A stretch of 64,000 nt of DNA from an uncultured Alphaproteobacteria bacterium (lineage in GTDB: Bacteria > Pseudomonadota > Alphaproteobacteria > HIMB59 > GCA-002718135): NCBI GenBank assembly GCA_902615745.1, contig CACMQB010000001.1:90349-154348 (forward strand), read 5' to 3'. Position numbers and translations under genes: made by a program. This document shows positions 18,813 to 28,564 of the stretch, piece by piece (positions within the stretch are counted from its first letter, which is position 1; each line of letters opens with the position of its first letter). Below the pieces are notes generated by a model that saw only the letters and a list, made by a program, of their open reading frames with translations, was not told the DNA's origin and did not search any database.

Positions 18813-20864
18813 ATGAAAAAAAATAAATTTAGATCCACATTACTTGCTAGCGTAGCATCAGCTACTTTTGCATTAACTAGTACAAGTGTATCTGCTAGAC
18901 CGGAAGGTGCAATAGCACTTCCATCAGCACCTGCAATTGAAAATATGCAAGAAGTTCAGTTCATTGGAAGAGATGAATTGATGAGCTATCAAGATATTGG
19001 AGACTTTGAATTTTTATATGAGCCAGAATACATTAGTGCGCTAGTTCAAGAAGGAAAACTACCACCAATTTGGGAACGTTTACCAAAAAGACCTTTAGTT
19101 TTTAATGGAGATGCAATGCCGGATGGTATTGGTCGTTACGGAGGAACTTTTAGACATACAATTGGTGGAAGACCTGAAGGATGGAACTGGACTGCTTCAC
19201 AACATCAAGGATGGGGTGGAATTAATTATACAGTTCAAGAATGTCTAACAAGAAATGGTCCAATGGTAAGATTAAAAGCTGAAGATTCTTATCCTTTACC
19301 AAACTTAGCTACTGATTGGGAATGGGATGGAAACAAACTTACTATGAACCTTATTGATGGAGCAAAGTGGTCAGATGGCGATCCATTTGATGCAGAAGAT
19401 GTGCGTTTTTGGTGGGAAGATAACGTTCTAGATGAGAACGTTCCAACAAGAATGAATGCAACCACAATGGGAGAAGGGACTTCTTTAGAAGTACTTAGCC
19501 CAACTCAGATTAGATGGACATTTCCACAAGAGGAACCTAAATTAGTTCTTCACTCCATGGCATATATAAATGGATGCCCTGGACCATCACATTTACTTAA
19601 AGAACATCACCCTAAATATGGTGGTACGTCTTATGATGATTATGTTCAAGCATTCCCTGCTGGACGTTTACCATGGGTTAGCATGGGTGCATGGACTGCT
19701 GTTGAATATAAACAAGACGAGGTAGTAATACTTCGTAGAAATCCATACTATTGGAAAGTAGATAGTAAAGGACAACAACTTCCGTACATGAACGAGATGG
19801 TGTTCCAGTTAAAAACTTGGGGTCAAAGAACGGTTGATACCTTAGCTGGTAACGCTGACTTCTCGAATATGGAGAATGTACCTTTATACTTAGAAGCTGT
19901 TAAAGAATCTAAGAGTGATGATGCACAAGCTCAACTATCTTTTAGTGGAAGAACCATGGGATATCAACTCGCCATGAACCAAGCAATTGGGTTAGGCGTA
20001 TTGGATGATCAAATGGCAGCTATTCGAGATCTAAATAGAAATTTAGAATTCAGAAAAGCTGTTAAGCATGCAATTGATGGTAAAGCATTTGCAAAAGCAA
20101 TGTCCAAAGGACCATTTGTGACAGTTTATGCAGGTGGTCTTGCTAGAGATAGTGCTTTCTTTGATGCAGATGCTACTTCATTTTTCCCTTATAATCCAGC
20201 AGGTGCAAATTCTATACTTGATGGATTAGGTCTTATAGATACTGATGGTAACGGAATTCGAAACCTTCCAAATGGAGGTGGAGATCTAGTTATTAATTTA
20301 GTTCAAAATAAAGGCAGTGATAATGAAATGTTGATTGGCGATGGAATGGCAACTATGATGGCTGAAGTTGGTATTAAAATTAATATTAAACCAATGGAAG
20401 ATACTGAGCCAACAAGACAAGCAGGTGAATGGGATTGGTTACTTGTAAGATCTCAACAAGAAATGGCCTTCCCTAATTCGGGTTATTGGTCAGATATGGG
20501 TCCTGTAACTACGTCTTCATTTGATCCTCACTTAGGAACTGATGAACACCCTCAACAACTTCAACCATTTGAGAAAGAAATCGTAAGTATTCTTGAAGAG
20601 TGGAGAGATGGTGTTGAAGGAGCAGAGGCTCAAGCATTAATGTCTCGCTATCAGAAACTATTTACAGAAAATGTTTATATGCCTGGTATAGTTCAATATC
20701 CAACAGCACTTTTGATAAACAAAAGAATTCAAAACTTAGCTGATGGAATGCCTGTTTTGGCTTATCAATGGGCTGAAGATACAGTTATCCGTGAACAGTT
20801 CTGGGTTTATCAATATGATCAATTAGATGAACTTTTCCCTGGAAGAGTTCCTGGTATTGATTAA
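18813..20864 (+). CDS. ABC transporter periplasmic binding protein, family 5 (Agp/oligopeptide type)
   Basis: 683 residues, preceded by a strong GGAGG (18803-18807). A signal peptide ends near VSA|RPEG (after Ala28). The rest has the family 5 layout, including DGAKWSDGDPFDAEDVRFWW and a RRNPYYW block. Proteins of this size and class bind oligopeptides, opines or, in the rhizobial AgpA system, alpha-galactosides. Two GH4 enzymes next door favour an alpha-galactoside or related oligosaccharide. Residue and codon use look more conserved and less Lys-rich than neighbours, as expected for an abundant periplasmic protein. A terminator-like hairpin follows before the permease genes. Confidence 0.9.
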   Translation: MKKNKFRSTLLASVASATFALTSTSVSARPEGAIALPSAPAIENMQEVQFIGRDELMSYQDIGDFEFLYEPEYISALVQEGKLPPIWERLPKRPLVFNGDAMPDGIGRYGGTFRHTIGGRPEGWNWTASQHQGWGGINYTVQECLTRNGPMVRLKAEDSYPLPNLATDWEWDGNKLTMNLIDGAKWSDGDPFDAEDVRFWWEDNVLDENVPTRMNATTMGEGTSLEVLSPTQIRWTFPQEEPKLVLHSMAYINGCPGPSHLLKEHHPKYGGTSYDDYVQAFPAGRLPWVSMGAWTAVEYKQDEVVILRRNPYYWKVDSKGQQLPYMNEMVFQLKTWGQRTVDTLAGNADFSNMENVPLYLEAVKESKSDDAQAQLSFSGRTMGYQLAMNQAIGLGVLDDQMAAIRDLNRNLEFRKAVKHAIDGKAFAKAMSKGPFVTVYAGGLARDSAFFDADATSFFPYNPAGANSILDGLGLIDTDGNGIRNLPNGGGDLVINLVQNKGSDNEMLIGDGMATMMAEVGIKINIKPMEDTEPTRQAGEWDWLLVRSQQEMAFPNSGYWSDMGPVTTSSFDPHLGTDEHPQQLQPFEKEIVSILEEWRDGVEGAEAQALMSRYQKLFTENVYMPGIVQYPTALLINKRIQNLADGMPVLAYQWAEDTVIREQFWVYQYDQLDELFPGRVPGID

Positions 20865-20874
20865 TAAATTTTTT

Positions 20875-20905
20875 AGTAAGGGGCTTAAATAGCCCCTTAC
20901 TTTTT
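20875..20905 (+). terminator. Hairpin after binding-protein gene (partial terminator)
   Basis: An 11-bp perfect stem, AGTAAGGGGCT (20875-20885) with AGCCCCTTACT (20891-20901), a 5-base loop and a following T run. It lies 11 bases after the binding-protein stop and 8 before the permease ATG. It probably stabilises the upstream message or reduces read-through so that the binding protein exceeds the permeases. Confidence 0.85.
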
Positions 20906-20912
20906 AAAAAAA

Positions 20913-21911
20913 ATGCTTTCATTTATATTCAGAAGAATTCTTTATTCAATTCCATTACTGTTCGTAATCAGTATTATAATTTTTTTTATTATTGAATTAC
21001 CGCCTGGTGATTATGCAACATGGTATGTTAGCCAAACTAAAGCTTTAGCAAATATTACACAAGAACAAGCTTTAGAACTAACAATAATGTTGAGAGAAAA
21101 ATACGGACTTAATGAACCATTAGTAATAAGATATTTCAATTGGATTAAAAATATTGTTTTAAATTTCGATTTTGGTTTTTCCATGCATTACAACAAACCT
21201 GTCAGTGAAATGTTAGGTGATAGATTACCTCGAACTCTAGTAATAGCATTAATTTGTCATTTTTTTGCTACAACTATAGGTGTTTTTATAGGAATTTATG
21301 CTGCAAAAAATCAAAATAAGTTAGGTGATAATGTAGCTACTATATTCGCTTTTTTAGGAATGACCATTCCACGTTTCTTTCTAGCATTACTAATTATGTA
21401 TTGGTTAGCAATTGTTCTAAATTCAGACAACACTGGATCAATGTACTCTCCATACTACGCTGTTCAACCAATGTCTTTTGCAAAACTATGGAATGGCATA
21501 CTTCATATTTGGCCAATATTTGTCATCGCAATAATCGGAGGTCTTGCCTACAATATGAGAGTTATGCGTGGAAATTTATTAGATGTAATGCGTATGCAAT
21601 ATATTGAAACAGCAAGAGCAAAAGGTTTGTCTGAAAATCAAACATTGTACCGTCATGCAGTACCAAATGCTTTGCATCCCCTTGTAATGTTTCAGGGTAT
21701 TGCTTTACCATATATGCTAATGGGAGAACTAGAAGCTGCGATCGTTTTATCTATTCCAACTGCAGGACCACTTTTAGTAGAATCTATTCAAAGACAAGAC
21801 ACTTATACCACTGCAGCAATTTTATTTTGCTTAACAGTAATATTAATTATTGGAAATATTATTGCTGATATTTTGCTAGCAATTTTAGATCCTCGAGTAA
21901 GACAGAATTAA
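20913..21911 (+). CDS. ABC transporter permease, DppB/OppB type
   Basis: 332 residues with an N-terminal membrane segment (residues 9-27) and the conserved OppB-type N-terminus FRRILYSIPLLFVISIIIFF. Five more hydrophobic spans and the cytoplasmic EAA-like loop ARAKGLSENQTLYRHAVPNAL contact the ATPase. It forms the inner-membrane channel with the next gene product for the substrate delivered by the 18813 binding protein. The gap to the next gene is 5 bases. Confidence 0.93.
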   Translation: MLSFIFRRILYSIPLLFVISIIIFFIIELPPGDYATWYVSQTKALANITQEQALELTIMLREKYGLNEPLVIRYFNWIKNIVLNFDFGFSMHYNKPVSEMLGDRLPRTLVIALICHFFATTIGVFIGIYAAKNQNKLGDNVATIFAFLGMTIPRFFLALLIMYWLAIVLNSDNTGSMYSPYYAVQPMSFAKLWNGILHIWPIFVIAIIGGLAYNMRVMRGNLLDVMRMQYIETARAKGLSENQTLYRHAVPNALHPLVMFQGIALPYMLMGELEAAIVLSIPTAGPLLVESIQRQDTYTTAAILFCLTVILIIGNIIADILLAILDPRVRQN

Positions 21912-21916
21912 ATATT

Positions 21917-23020
21917 ATGGAAACAACTTCAAACTTACAAAATTCATATTTTTCACTAGTAAGAAAAAGATTTTTGAAAAACAGAGTTGGAATATTAGGC
22001 TTAATTTTTGTAGGCTTTCTTATTTTCTCTGCTGTTTTTGCAGATTTTTTATCTCCATATGATCCAGCAGCAAGAGATAGTGATAGAGTTTTTTATCCTC
22101 CTCAGGGAATACATTTCTTTGATGAGGATAATAATTTTTCGTTAAGACCTTTCGCTTATGGTTTTACTGAAGGATTTGATCCTGACACATATCTTCCAAT
22201 AATGGAGATTGATTATACTCAAAAAAACTATCTTTATTTTTTTACTAGAGGATGGGAATATAAGTTTCTAGGCTTAAATTTGGACTTACATTTATTTACT
22301 ACTAAAGAAGGGTCTAAAGTTTTTTTTATTGGATCAGACGCCTATGGAAGGGATATGTTATCAAGAATTTTTAAGGGAAGTAGGGTAACGCTATTATTCG
22401 CTCTCATAGTTGTAAGTATAACAACTTTTATTGGTATTTTAGTTGGAATTAGCTCAGGTTATTTTTCAGGAAAATTTGATATAGCGTCACAAAGAGTTAC
22501 GGAACTTGCTTTAGCTTTTCCAGATCTACCTTTGTATTTATCCTTGGTAGCAATTCTTCCAAGGCAAATGGATCCATTTTTAATTTTTATCTTTATGGCA
22601 TTTATTTTATCCTCTTTACGGTGGGCTCAATTATCAAGAGAGGTCCGGGGAAAAACCCTTTCTTTAAGAAGATTAGACTATATTAAAGCAGCTGAAGCTT
22701 TAGGCTCCAATGATCTAAGAATTATTTATAGACATCTACTTCCTAATGTAACAAGTCACGTTATAGTAAGTGTTTCTTTATTGATACCTTCTGTAATTTT
22801 GACAGAAAGTTTTTTTAGCTTTTTAGGCTTAGGCATTCAATCTCCATTTGTTAGTTGGGGTCTTCAATTAAATTCTGCTCAAGATATGCGAACAATTGGA
22901 AGTTATCCATGGGTTTTAAGTCCTGTCTTTGCAATCTTAATTTCAGTTTTAGGATTTAATGCTCTTGGTGATGCTTTACGCGATGCAATTGATCCATATG
23001 CAACAACAACAAAAAAATAA
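21917..23020 (+). CDS. ABC transporter permease, DppC/OppC type
   Basis: 367 residues, longer than typical OppC/DppC (about 300). The extra length is an approximately 85-residue insertion after the first membrane span, between LSPYDPAARD and FFIGSDAYGRDMLSR, that would lie in the periplasm. The EAA loop is AAEALGSNDLRIIYRHLLPNV. Similar long forms occur in YejE/Agp-like systems. It pairs with the DppB-type permease. Its TAA stop shares its final A with the ATPase ATG. Confidence 0.92.
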   Translation: METTSNLQNSYFSLVRKRFLKNRVGILGLIFVGFLIFSAVFADFLSPYDPAARDSDRVFYPPQGIHFFDEDNNFSLRPFAYGFTEGFDPDTYLPIMEIDYTQKNYLYFFTRGWEYKFLGLNLDLHLFTTKEGSKVFFIGSDAYGRDMLSRIFKGSRVTLLFALIVVSITTFIGILVGISSGYFSGKFDIASQRVTELALAFPDLPLYLSLVAILPRQMDPFLIFIFMAFILSSLRWAQLSREVRGKTLSLRRLDYIKAAEALGSNDLRIIYRHLLPNVTSHVIVSVSLLIPSVILTESFFSFLGLGIQSPFVSWGLQLNSAQDMRTIGSYPWVLSPVFAILISVLGFNALGDALRDAIDPYATTTKK

Positions 23021-24642
23021 TGACCAATCTTGTTGAAATTGAAAATCTTCAAGTAAAGTTTAATACAGATAGTGGTGAAGTAAATGCAGTGAATGGCATA
23101 TCCTTTAATATTAAAAAGGGTGAAACATTAGCACTAGTAGGAGAGAGTGGGTCAGGTAAATCTGTTACTGCTAGAGGAATTATTCGATTACTTGCAGAAA
23201 ATGCAATCATATCTGATCAAACATCAATAAAGTTTAATGGTACAAATATAAATTCTTATTCTGAAAAAGAGTATCAAAATATTAGAGGAAAAAATATTTC
23301 AATGATTTTTCAAGAACCAATGAGTTCTCTAAATCCAATATATACAATTGAAAACCAAATTAGTGAGGTTTTAAAAATTCATGGAAAATTTTCAGATAAA
23401 GAACTCAAAGAAAAATGTCTTGAATTACTCAAACAAGTTCAAATTCCAGAACCAGAGTCTAGATTATCACAGTATCCTCATCAATTGTCAGGAGGACAAA
23501 GACAAAGAATTATGATTGCTATCGCCATAGCTAATAATCCAGATTTACTTATTGCAGATGAGCCAACTACTGCTCTTGATGTTACCGTTCAAACAGAGAT
23601 ACTTAAATTACTGCAAAGTCTTCAACAAAAATATCAAATGTCCATTTTATTTATTACTCATGATCTGACTATTGTCAGACAAATAAGTGATAGAGTTTGT
23701 GTAATGTATAATGGAAAAATTAAAGAAACAGGCATTACAAAAGAAATTTTTGAAAATCCAAAAGATGATTATACAAAACATTTATTGTCATCAGAGCCAG
23801 AAGAAAGAGATTTACATTATGATAAAAATGGAAGAAGCATACTTTCAGGAGAAAATCTTAATGTAACATTTAATACTAAAGTAAAAGTATCAGGTAGAAA
23901 TAAAGTTTTATCAATTAACGCTGTAAATAATATCAGTCTCGATCTTAAAGAGGGTGAGACTCTTGGAATTGTTGGTGAAAGTGGATCAGGTAAAACTACA
24001 TTAGGTCAAACATTATTAAGGTTAGTTGATAGAGAATCAAATACAGATGTAGAGGGTGAAATCAAGTTTTTTGAAGATCGAATTGACGGTTTATCTAGAA
24101 AGCAATTTAAGCCATTTAGAAATCAAATGCAGATAGTTTTCCAAGATCCATATGCATCTTTAAATCCACGACTGTCTGTTAAACAAATTATTGAAGAAGG
24201 ATTAATTGTAGCACTTAATATCAAAGATAAAAATGAACGGCTTAATAAAATTGAAAACATAATGAAGGAAGTTGGTTTAGAACCTAGTTCCATGCTAAGA
24301 TTTCCTCATGAGTTTTCTGGAGGTCAGAGACAAAGAATAGCTATAGCAAGATCATTTGTCTTAAATCCAAAATTTGTTCTTTTGGATGAGCCAACATCTG
24401 CACTTGATTTATCCATTCAAAAACAAATTCTAGAACTTTTACTTCAACTCCAAAAAAATCACAAAACCACTTATATTTTTATTAGTCATGATTTAAGAGT
24501 TATTAGATCAATAAGCCACAATTTAATCGTTATGAAAGATGGTTCAATTCTAGAACAAGGTGTGGCAAAAAATATATTAACCAACCCTCAGAATGATTAT
24601 ACAAAGAATTTAATAAAATCTGCTTTTGATATTATTTATTAA
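23020..24642 (+). CDS. ABC transporter ATP-binding protein, fused DppD-DppF type
   Basis: 540 residues holding two complete nucleotide-binding domains. The first has Walker A GESGSGKS (41-48), signature LSGGQRQRI and Walker B LLIADEPTT. The second has GESGSGKTT (near 313), signature FSGGQRQRI and LLDEPTS. Fusions of this kind are common in oligopeptide-class transporters of alphaproteobacteria and give the two ATPase sites in one chain. It completes the transporter encoded from 18813. It overlaps the preceding and following genes by one base each. Confidence 0.95.
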   Translation: MTNLVEIENLQVKFNTDSGEVNAVNGISFNIKKGETLALVGESGSGKSVTARGIIRLLAENAIISDQTSIKFNGTNINSYSEKEYQNIRGKNISMIFQEPMSSLNPIYTIENQISEVLKIHGKFSDKELKEKCLELLKQVQIPEPESRLSQYPHQLSGGQRQRIMIAIAIANNPDLLIADEPTTALDVTVQTEILKLLQSLQQKYQMSILFITHDLTIVRQISDRVCVMYNGKIKETGITKEIFENPKDDYTKHLLSSEPEERDLHYDKNGRSILSGENLNVTFNTKVKVSGRNKVLSINAVNNISLDLKEGETLGIVGESGSGKTTLGQTLLRLVDRESNTDVEGEIKFFEDRIDGLSRKQFKPFRNQMQIVFQDPYASLNPRLSVKQIIEEGLIVALNIKDKNERLNKIENIMKEVGLEPSSMLRFPHEFSGGQRQRIAIARSFVLNPKFVLLDEPTSALDLSIQKQILELLLQLQKNHKTTYIFISHDLRVIRSISHNLIVMKDGSILEQGVAKNILTNPQNDYTKNLIKSAFDIIY

Positions 24643-26168
24643 TGAGAAAATTAAAAAATGTAACTATCCTAGGTGCAGGCACCGCTGGCTGGATTTCTGC
24701 ATATATTCTAAGTGATTTTTTTTATACAAATAAACAAGATGTAAAAGTAACAATTGTTGATCCTTCAAGCATTCCTATAATCGGTGTTGGAGAAGGAACA
24801 ACTGGGATATTTTATGATTTTTTAAAAAGATATAATTTAGATGAACTAGATTTTTTAAGAGAAACAAAAGCTACTCTAAAGTTTGGGATTGTCCATAAAG
24901 ACTGGAAAGAGCTTAATCATCAATATTATGGACCAATTGATGACCCGCATTTATTAGCATCTAAAAAAGACCCTGAAGATTTTGAATATTTAAATGTTTA
25001 TGCAGTTGCTGCAGGTCGATCTGTTGCTGATGTACATTTACACACAAAACTAATGGAAACAAATAAAGTTCCTTTCAATCTTGAAAATAGCAGACCCGAT
25101 TTAAAAAGCCCTTTTTTCTATGCTTATCATTTTGATAACCATCTTGTTGGAAATTATTTAAGAAAAAGATCAAAAAATATAGAGATTCTTGATGAAGTTT
25201 ATACTCATGCTTCATTAAATGAAAATGGAGAAATTGAAAAACTTCATTTTGAAAGTGGTAAAGAAATTGAAACTGATTTAGTTTTAGATTGTACAGGCTT
25301 CAGAAAACTCCTTATCAATAAATTATATAATGTTGGATGGAAATCTTATCAAAAAAATTTACCAGTAAATAGAGCTATGCCTTTCTTTTTAAAATTAGAT
25401 GAAAAAAATATTAGTAATTATACTTTAGCTTGGGCACAAAAAAATGGTTGGATGTGGCAAATACCAACTCAAGAAAGAATTGGTGCTGGTTATGTATATT
25501 GTGATGATTTTACAAGTCCGGAAGAAGCAAAAATTGAAATAGAGAAAGTCTTAGGTCATGAAATAGAACCAAGAAACGATATTAAATTTACTTCGGGTAG
25601 AATAGAAAAATCATGGGTAAAAAATTGTATTGCCATAGGATTAGCTTCTGGCTTTCTTGAGCCATTAGAAGCCACTTCAATTCATAGCACTCTAATACAA
25701 ATGATTTTGTTTGCAACTGATTACCTCAAAGAAGAAATAGATTTTAATAATGAAAAAATAATGGATGAGTTTAATGATAGAGTTGGACGTCAGTTTGATG
25801 ATTTTATGATCTTTCTTAATACTCATTATGTGTCCAATAGAGATGATAGTGATTTTTGGAAATATGTTAAAAATGAATGTATTCACGAAGACACTTTGAA
25901 CCTCATTAATAAATGGAAAAATCAATTACCTAGGATGAGTGATTTTGAATTATATCTTTCAGGCCTTCCTCATGTTCAATCACAACTTTATTATCCTGTT
26001 TTAGATGGCCTAGGTTTACTCCAAAAAGATGTTGCAAGGGAAGAAATGAATAATTTTAATTTAAAGCCCTTTGCAAGAGATGAATATAAAAGATTTAATG
26101 ATCAGTATGATGATCAAATGAAAAGATTCATAAAGCACAATGATTATTTAGAATATGCATCACTTTGA
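24642..26168 (+). CDS. Flavin-dependent tryptophan-halogenase-family protein
   Basis: 508 residues with the flavin-dependent halogenase signatures: GAGTAGW dinucleotide motif (11-17), GVGEGTT (48-54), WMWQIP (the WxWxIP motif), a lysine in TKATLKFG (76 or 80) aligning with the catalytic Lys of PrnA/RebH, and FLEPLEATS carrying the catalytic Glu. Characterised members use FADH2, O2 and chloride or bromide to halogenate aromatic rings. No flavin reductase is seen in the window. The gene is translationally coupled (one-base overlap) to the last ABC gene. Its presence in an alpha-galactoside-type operon suggests the real substrate may not be tryptophan. Family confident, function unknown. Confidence 0.87.
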   Translation: MRKLKNVTILGAGTAGWISAYILSDFFYTNKQDVKVTIVDPSSIPIIGVGEGTTGIFYDFLKRYNLDELDFLRETKATLKFGIVHKDWKELNHQYYGPIDDPHLLASKKDPEDFEYLNVYAVAAGRSVADVHLHTKLMETNKVPFNLENSRPDLKSPFFYAYHFDNHLVGNYLRKRSKNIEILDEVYTHASLNENGEIEKLHFESGKEIETDLVLDCTGFRKLLINKLYNVGWKSYQKNLPVNRAMPFFLKLDEKNISNYTLAWAQKNGWMWQIPTQERIGAGYVYCDDFTSPEEAKIEIEKVLGHEIEPRNDIKFTSGRIEKSWVKNCIAIGLASGFLEPLEATSIHSTLIQMILFATDYLKEEIDFNNEKIMDEFNDRVGRQFDDFMIFLNTHYVSNRDDSDFWKYVKNECIHEDTLNLINKWKNQLPRMSDFELYLSGLPHVQSQLYYPVLDGLGLLQKDVAREEMNNFNLKPFARDEYKRFNDQYDDQMKRFIKHNDYLEYASL

Positions 26169-26217
26169 TAAATTAAAGCTTAATATTCATTTATTTTACA
26201 TGTATAGGCAATAATTA

Positions 26218-26294
26218 GGGCTCTTAGCTCAGTTGGTTAGAGCGCCCCGCTCATAACGGGGTGGTCCGGGGTTCAAGTCCCTGAGGGCCCACCA
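26218..26294 (+). tRNA. tRNA with CAU anticodon (Ile2 or elongator Met)
   Basis: A 77-base cloverleaf with encoded CCA. The acceptor stem GGGCTCT pairs with AGGGCCC (one T-G pair); the D arm is TTAGCTCAGTTGGTTAGAG; the anticodon stem CCCCG/CGGGG encloses loop CTCATAA (anticodon CAT); the T arm is CGGGGTTCAAGTCCCTG. CAU could be elongator tRNA-Met or, after lysidine modification of C34, tRNA-Ile2; TTAGCTCA and acceptor sequence lean slightly towards Ile2. The 3' 22 bases overlap, on the opposite strand, the end of the MFS gene. Confidence 0.93.
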
Positions 26295-27406
26295 TTTAAT
26301 TTTGTTGAAAAGTTAAATATAGTAAATATTAAAAAGAAAATTACACCAAATATGATTAAAAAATAATTGATATTAAAGCTTATTAAAGTACCAATGATAG
26401 TTGGACCAACAAAGGAACCAATATTTTCACATATACTATAACTTGCTACTCCAAAAACAATTAAATGGCTTTTTAAATTAGTGTTAATTAAATTGAAATT
26501 AATAAGGAATAAACTTCCTATAGATAAATAAAAAATAAAAGTAAAAAAAATGATACTAAAATAATTTTCTGTAAAAAAGAAAATAATTAAACCAGCAATG
26601 GAAATTAAGCAGAATATATTTAAAATTAAAACTTTGCTAATTTTATCTATTAATTTTCCTATTAATGGAAAGATTAATAACACTAACATTCCTGAAGTAA
26701 AATTAATTCTTCCAACATCTTTATCTGTAAAACCTTTTTCAATTAAGAATGATGGAAAAAGAGAACTCCAACCTGCATCACTAATTCCTAAAAAAAATAC
26801 ACAAATTAAAATAAATTTAATATTATTAATCACATTATAAGATAATGAAAACTCAACCTTTTCAACTTTCGTTAAGAGTATGCTCGATTTAGAAACAAAA
26901 ACTGGTAAAAATTGAAATACAATAAGCAGTATAGCGATTACATAACTTAAATAATTAACTCCATTAAATGCAATAATAAGAGAGCCCAGTATTGCTCCAA
27001 ATCCCGCACTAGACCAAAACAAAGAAATATAAAAACCTGATTTATTTTTAAATTCTGAACTAATATATGTTTCAATTGTCAAAAAATTGATATGATTTGT
27101 AAATCCCATGACAAATGTAATAATCACAATAGTGAAAATGCTGAATTGAAAAAATAAAAGTAAAAAAAATAATAATTGAATTAAAATAGAACAAATTAAA
27201 GTAAAAAATAAACTATACTTTTCTCTAATAATATTATGCAAAAATGAAGAAACAATAACTCCAAGTGCAAAAAAGGACAAAGAAAAACCAATTAAAGATT
27301 CATTATAATTTTTTAATTTAAGATCTATTGCTAGAGTAGAAGATAGAAAACTTGCTGCAAGAGCAAAAGAAAATATGATTGTCGAATAATTAATAATATT
27401 CCTCAT
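26273..27406 (-). CDS. MFS transporter
   Basis: 377 residues, about twelve hydrophobic spans, with a major-facilitator layout: an N-terminal pair of helices, LGVIVSSFLHNIIREKYS resembling the 2-3 loop, and a central GRINFTSGMLVLLIFPLIGKLIDKIS corresponding to the repeated loop in the second half. No sugar- or drug-family signature lets me name the substrate. The last coding bases, encoding the GGPSGT tail, and the stop lie inside the antisense of the tRNA. The true functional C-terminus therefore ends at the last helix (IFNFSTKLN). It is divergent from the aldolase gene. Confidence 0.8.
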   Translation of the reverse strand: MRNIINYSTIIFSFALAASFLSSTLAIDLKLKNYNESLIGFSLSFFALGVIVSSFLHNIIREKYSLFFTLICSILIQLLFFLLLFFQFSIFTIVIITFVMGFTNHINFLTIETYISSEFKNKSGFYISLFWSSAGFGAILGSLIIAFNGVNYLSYVIAILLIVFQFLPVFVSKSSILLTKVEKVEFSLSYNVINNIKFILICVFFLGISDAGWSSLFPSFLIEKGFTDKDVGRINFTSGMLVLLIFPLIGKLIDKISKVLILNIFCLISIAGLIIFFFTENYFSIIFFTFIFYLSIGSLFLINFNLINTNLKSHLIVFGVASYSICENIGSFVGPTIIGTLISFNINYFLIIFGVIFFLIFTIFNFSTKLNGGPSGT

Positions 27407-27454
27407 TATTTTTCTTGAATAATCTTTTTATACAATTAATAAAGCCTTAAAAAG

Positions 27455-28519
27455 ATGGCATTAATTTCACTAAGACAACTTTTGGATCACGCTGCAGAGA
27501 ATAATTACGGTGTACCAGCATTTAATGTAAATAACCTGGAAGCGATTAGGGCTATAATGGAAGGGGCTAAAGAGTTAAATAGCCCAGTTATTTTGCAAGC
27601 TTCTGGAGCAGCAAGAAAATACGCTGGCCCCATTTTTGTTAAAAAATTAGTAGAAGCCGCAATGGACGAATTTTCAGACATTCCAACTGTTTTACATCAA
27701 GATCATGGTGGATCTCCATCAGATTGCAAAAATTGTATCGAACTTGGATTTACTTCTGTCATGATGGATGGCTCCTTAATGGATGACCAAAAAACACCTT
27801 CAGACTTTGATTATAACGTTAGAGTTACCAAAGAAACAACTGATATGGCGCATGCCTTAGGTGTTTCCGTTGAAGGAGAAATTGGATGCTTAGGTTCTTT
27901 GGAAACTGGAACTGGGGAAAAAGAAGATGGTGTTGGTGCAGAAGGCAAACTTGATCATGATCAACTTTTAACAGATCCAGATGAGGCATCAGATTTTGTT
28001 AAGGCAACTAATGTAGATGCATTAGCTATTGCTATTGGAACGAGTCATGGAGCTTATAAATTTTCTCGACCACCTACAGGTGATATTTTAGCAATTGATA
28101 GAATTAAAGAAATACATTCAAGACTTCCAAATACTCATTTAGTAATGCATGGATCATCTTCTGTTCCTCAAGATTTAATAAAAACTATTAACGAATATGG
28201 TGGAAAAATAAAGGAAACATACGGCGTACCTGTGTCTGAAATCCAAGAAGGAATTAAACATGGTGTTAGAAAGGTAAATGTTGATACAGACTTAAGACTG
28301 GCAGCTACAGCTGCAGTAAGAAAATATTTTCATGAAAATCCCTCTCAATTTGATCCCCGAAAATATTTATTACTTTCAAAAGATGCTATGAAAGAAGTTG
28401 TAAAAAGTAGACTTCAAGAATTTGGAACTGCAGGAAATGCTTCATCTATAAACTCAATTTCTTTAGGTGAAATGTCAAAAAAATATAAATCTGGTGAGTT
28501 TAAAGCTATTATAAATTAG
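27455..28519 (+). CDS. fba: Class II fructose-1,6-bisphosphate aldolase
   Basis: 354 residues of the Calvin-cycle-type subfamily. The catalytic Asp83 and zinc ligand His84 lie in VLHQDHGG, the further zinc-binding residues in [15 protein letters not shown] and [10 protein letters not shown], and a phosphate-binding KVNVDTDLR block near residue 277. It cleaves fructose-1,6-bisphosphate to dihydroxyacetone phosphate and glyceraldehyde-3-phosphate in glycolysis and reverses the reaction in gluconeogenesis. It stands between accessory sugar modules, and would process their products. ATG at 27455 with no good Shine-Dalgarno. Confidence 0.96.
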   Translation: MALISLRQLLDHAAENNYGVPAFNVNNLEAIRAIMEGAKELNSPVILQASGAARKYAGPIFVKKLVEAAMDEFSDIPTVLHQDHGGSPSDCKNCIELGFTSVMMDGSLMDDQKTPSDFDYNVRVTKETTDMAHALGVSVEGEIGCLGSLETGTGEKEDGVGAEGKLDHDQLLTDPDEASDFVKATNVDALAIAIGTSHGAYKFSRPPTGDILAIDRIKEIHSRLPNTHLVMHGSSSVPQDLIKTINEYGGKIKETYGVPVSEIQEGIKHGVRKVNVDTDLRLAATAAVRKYFHENPSQFDPRKYLLLSKDAMKEVVKSRLQEFGTAGNASSINSISLGEMSKKYKSGEFKAIIN

Positions 28520-28564
28520 CTTTTAATTATTGAAAAAAATTATTTTTTAATCCAAAATATAAAT

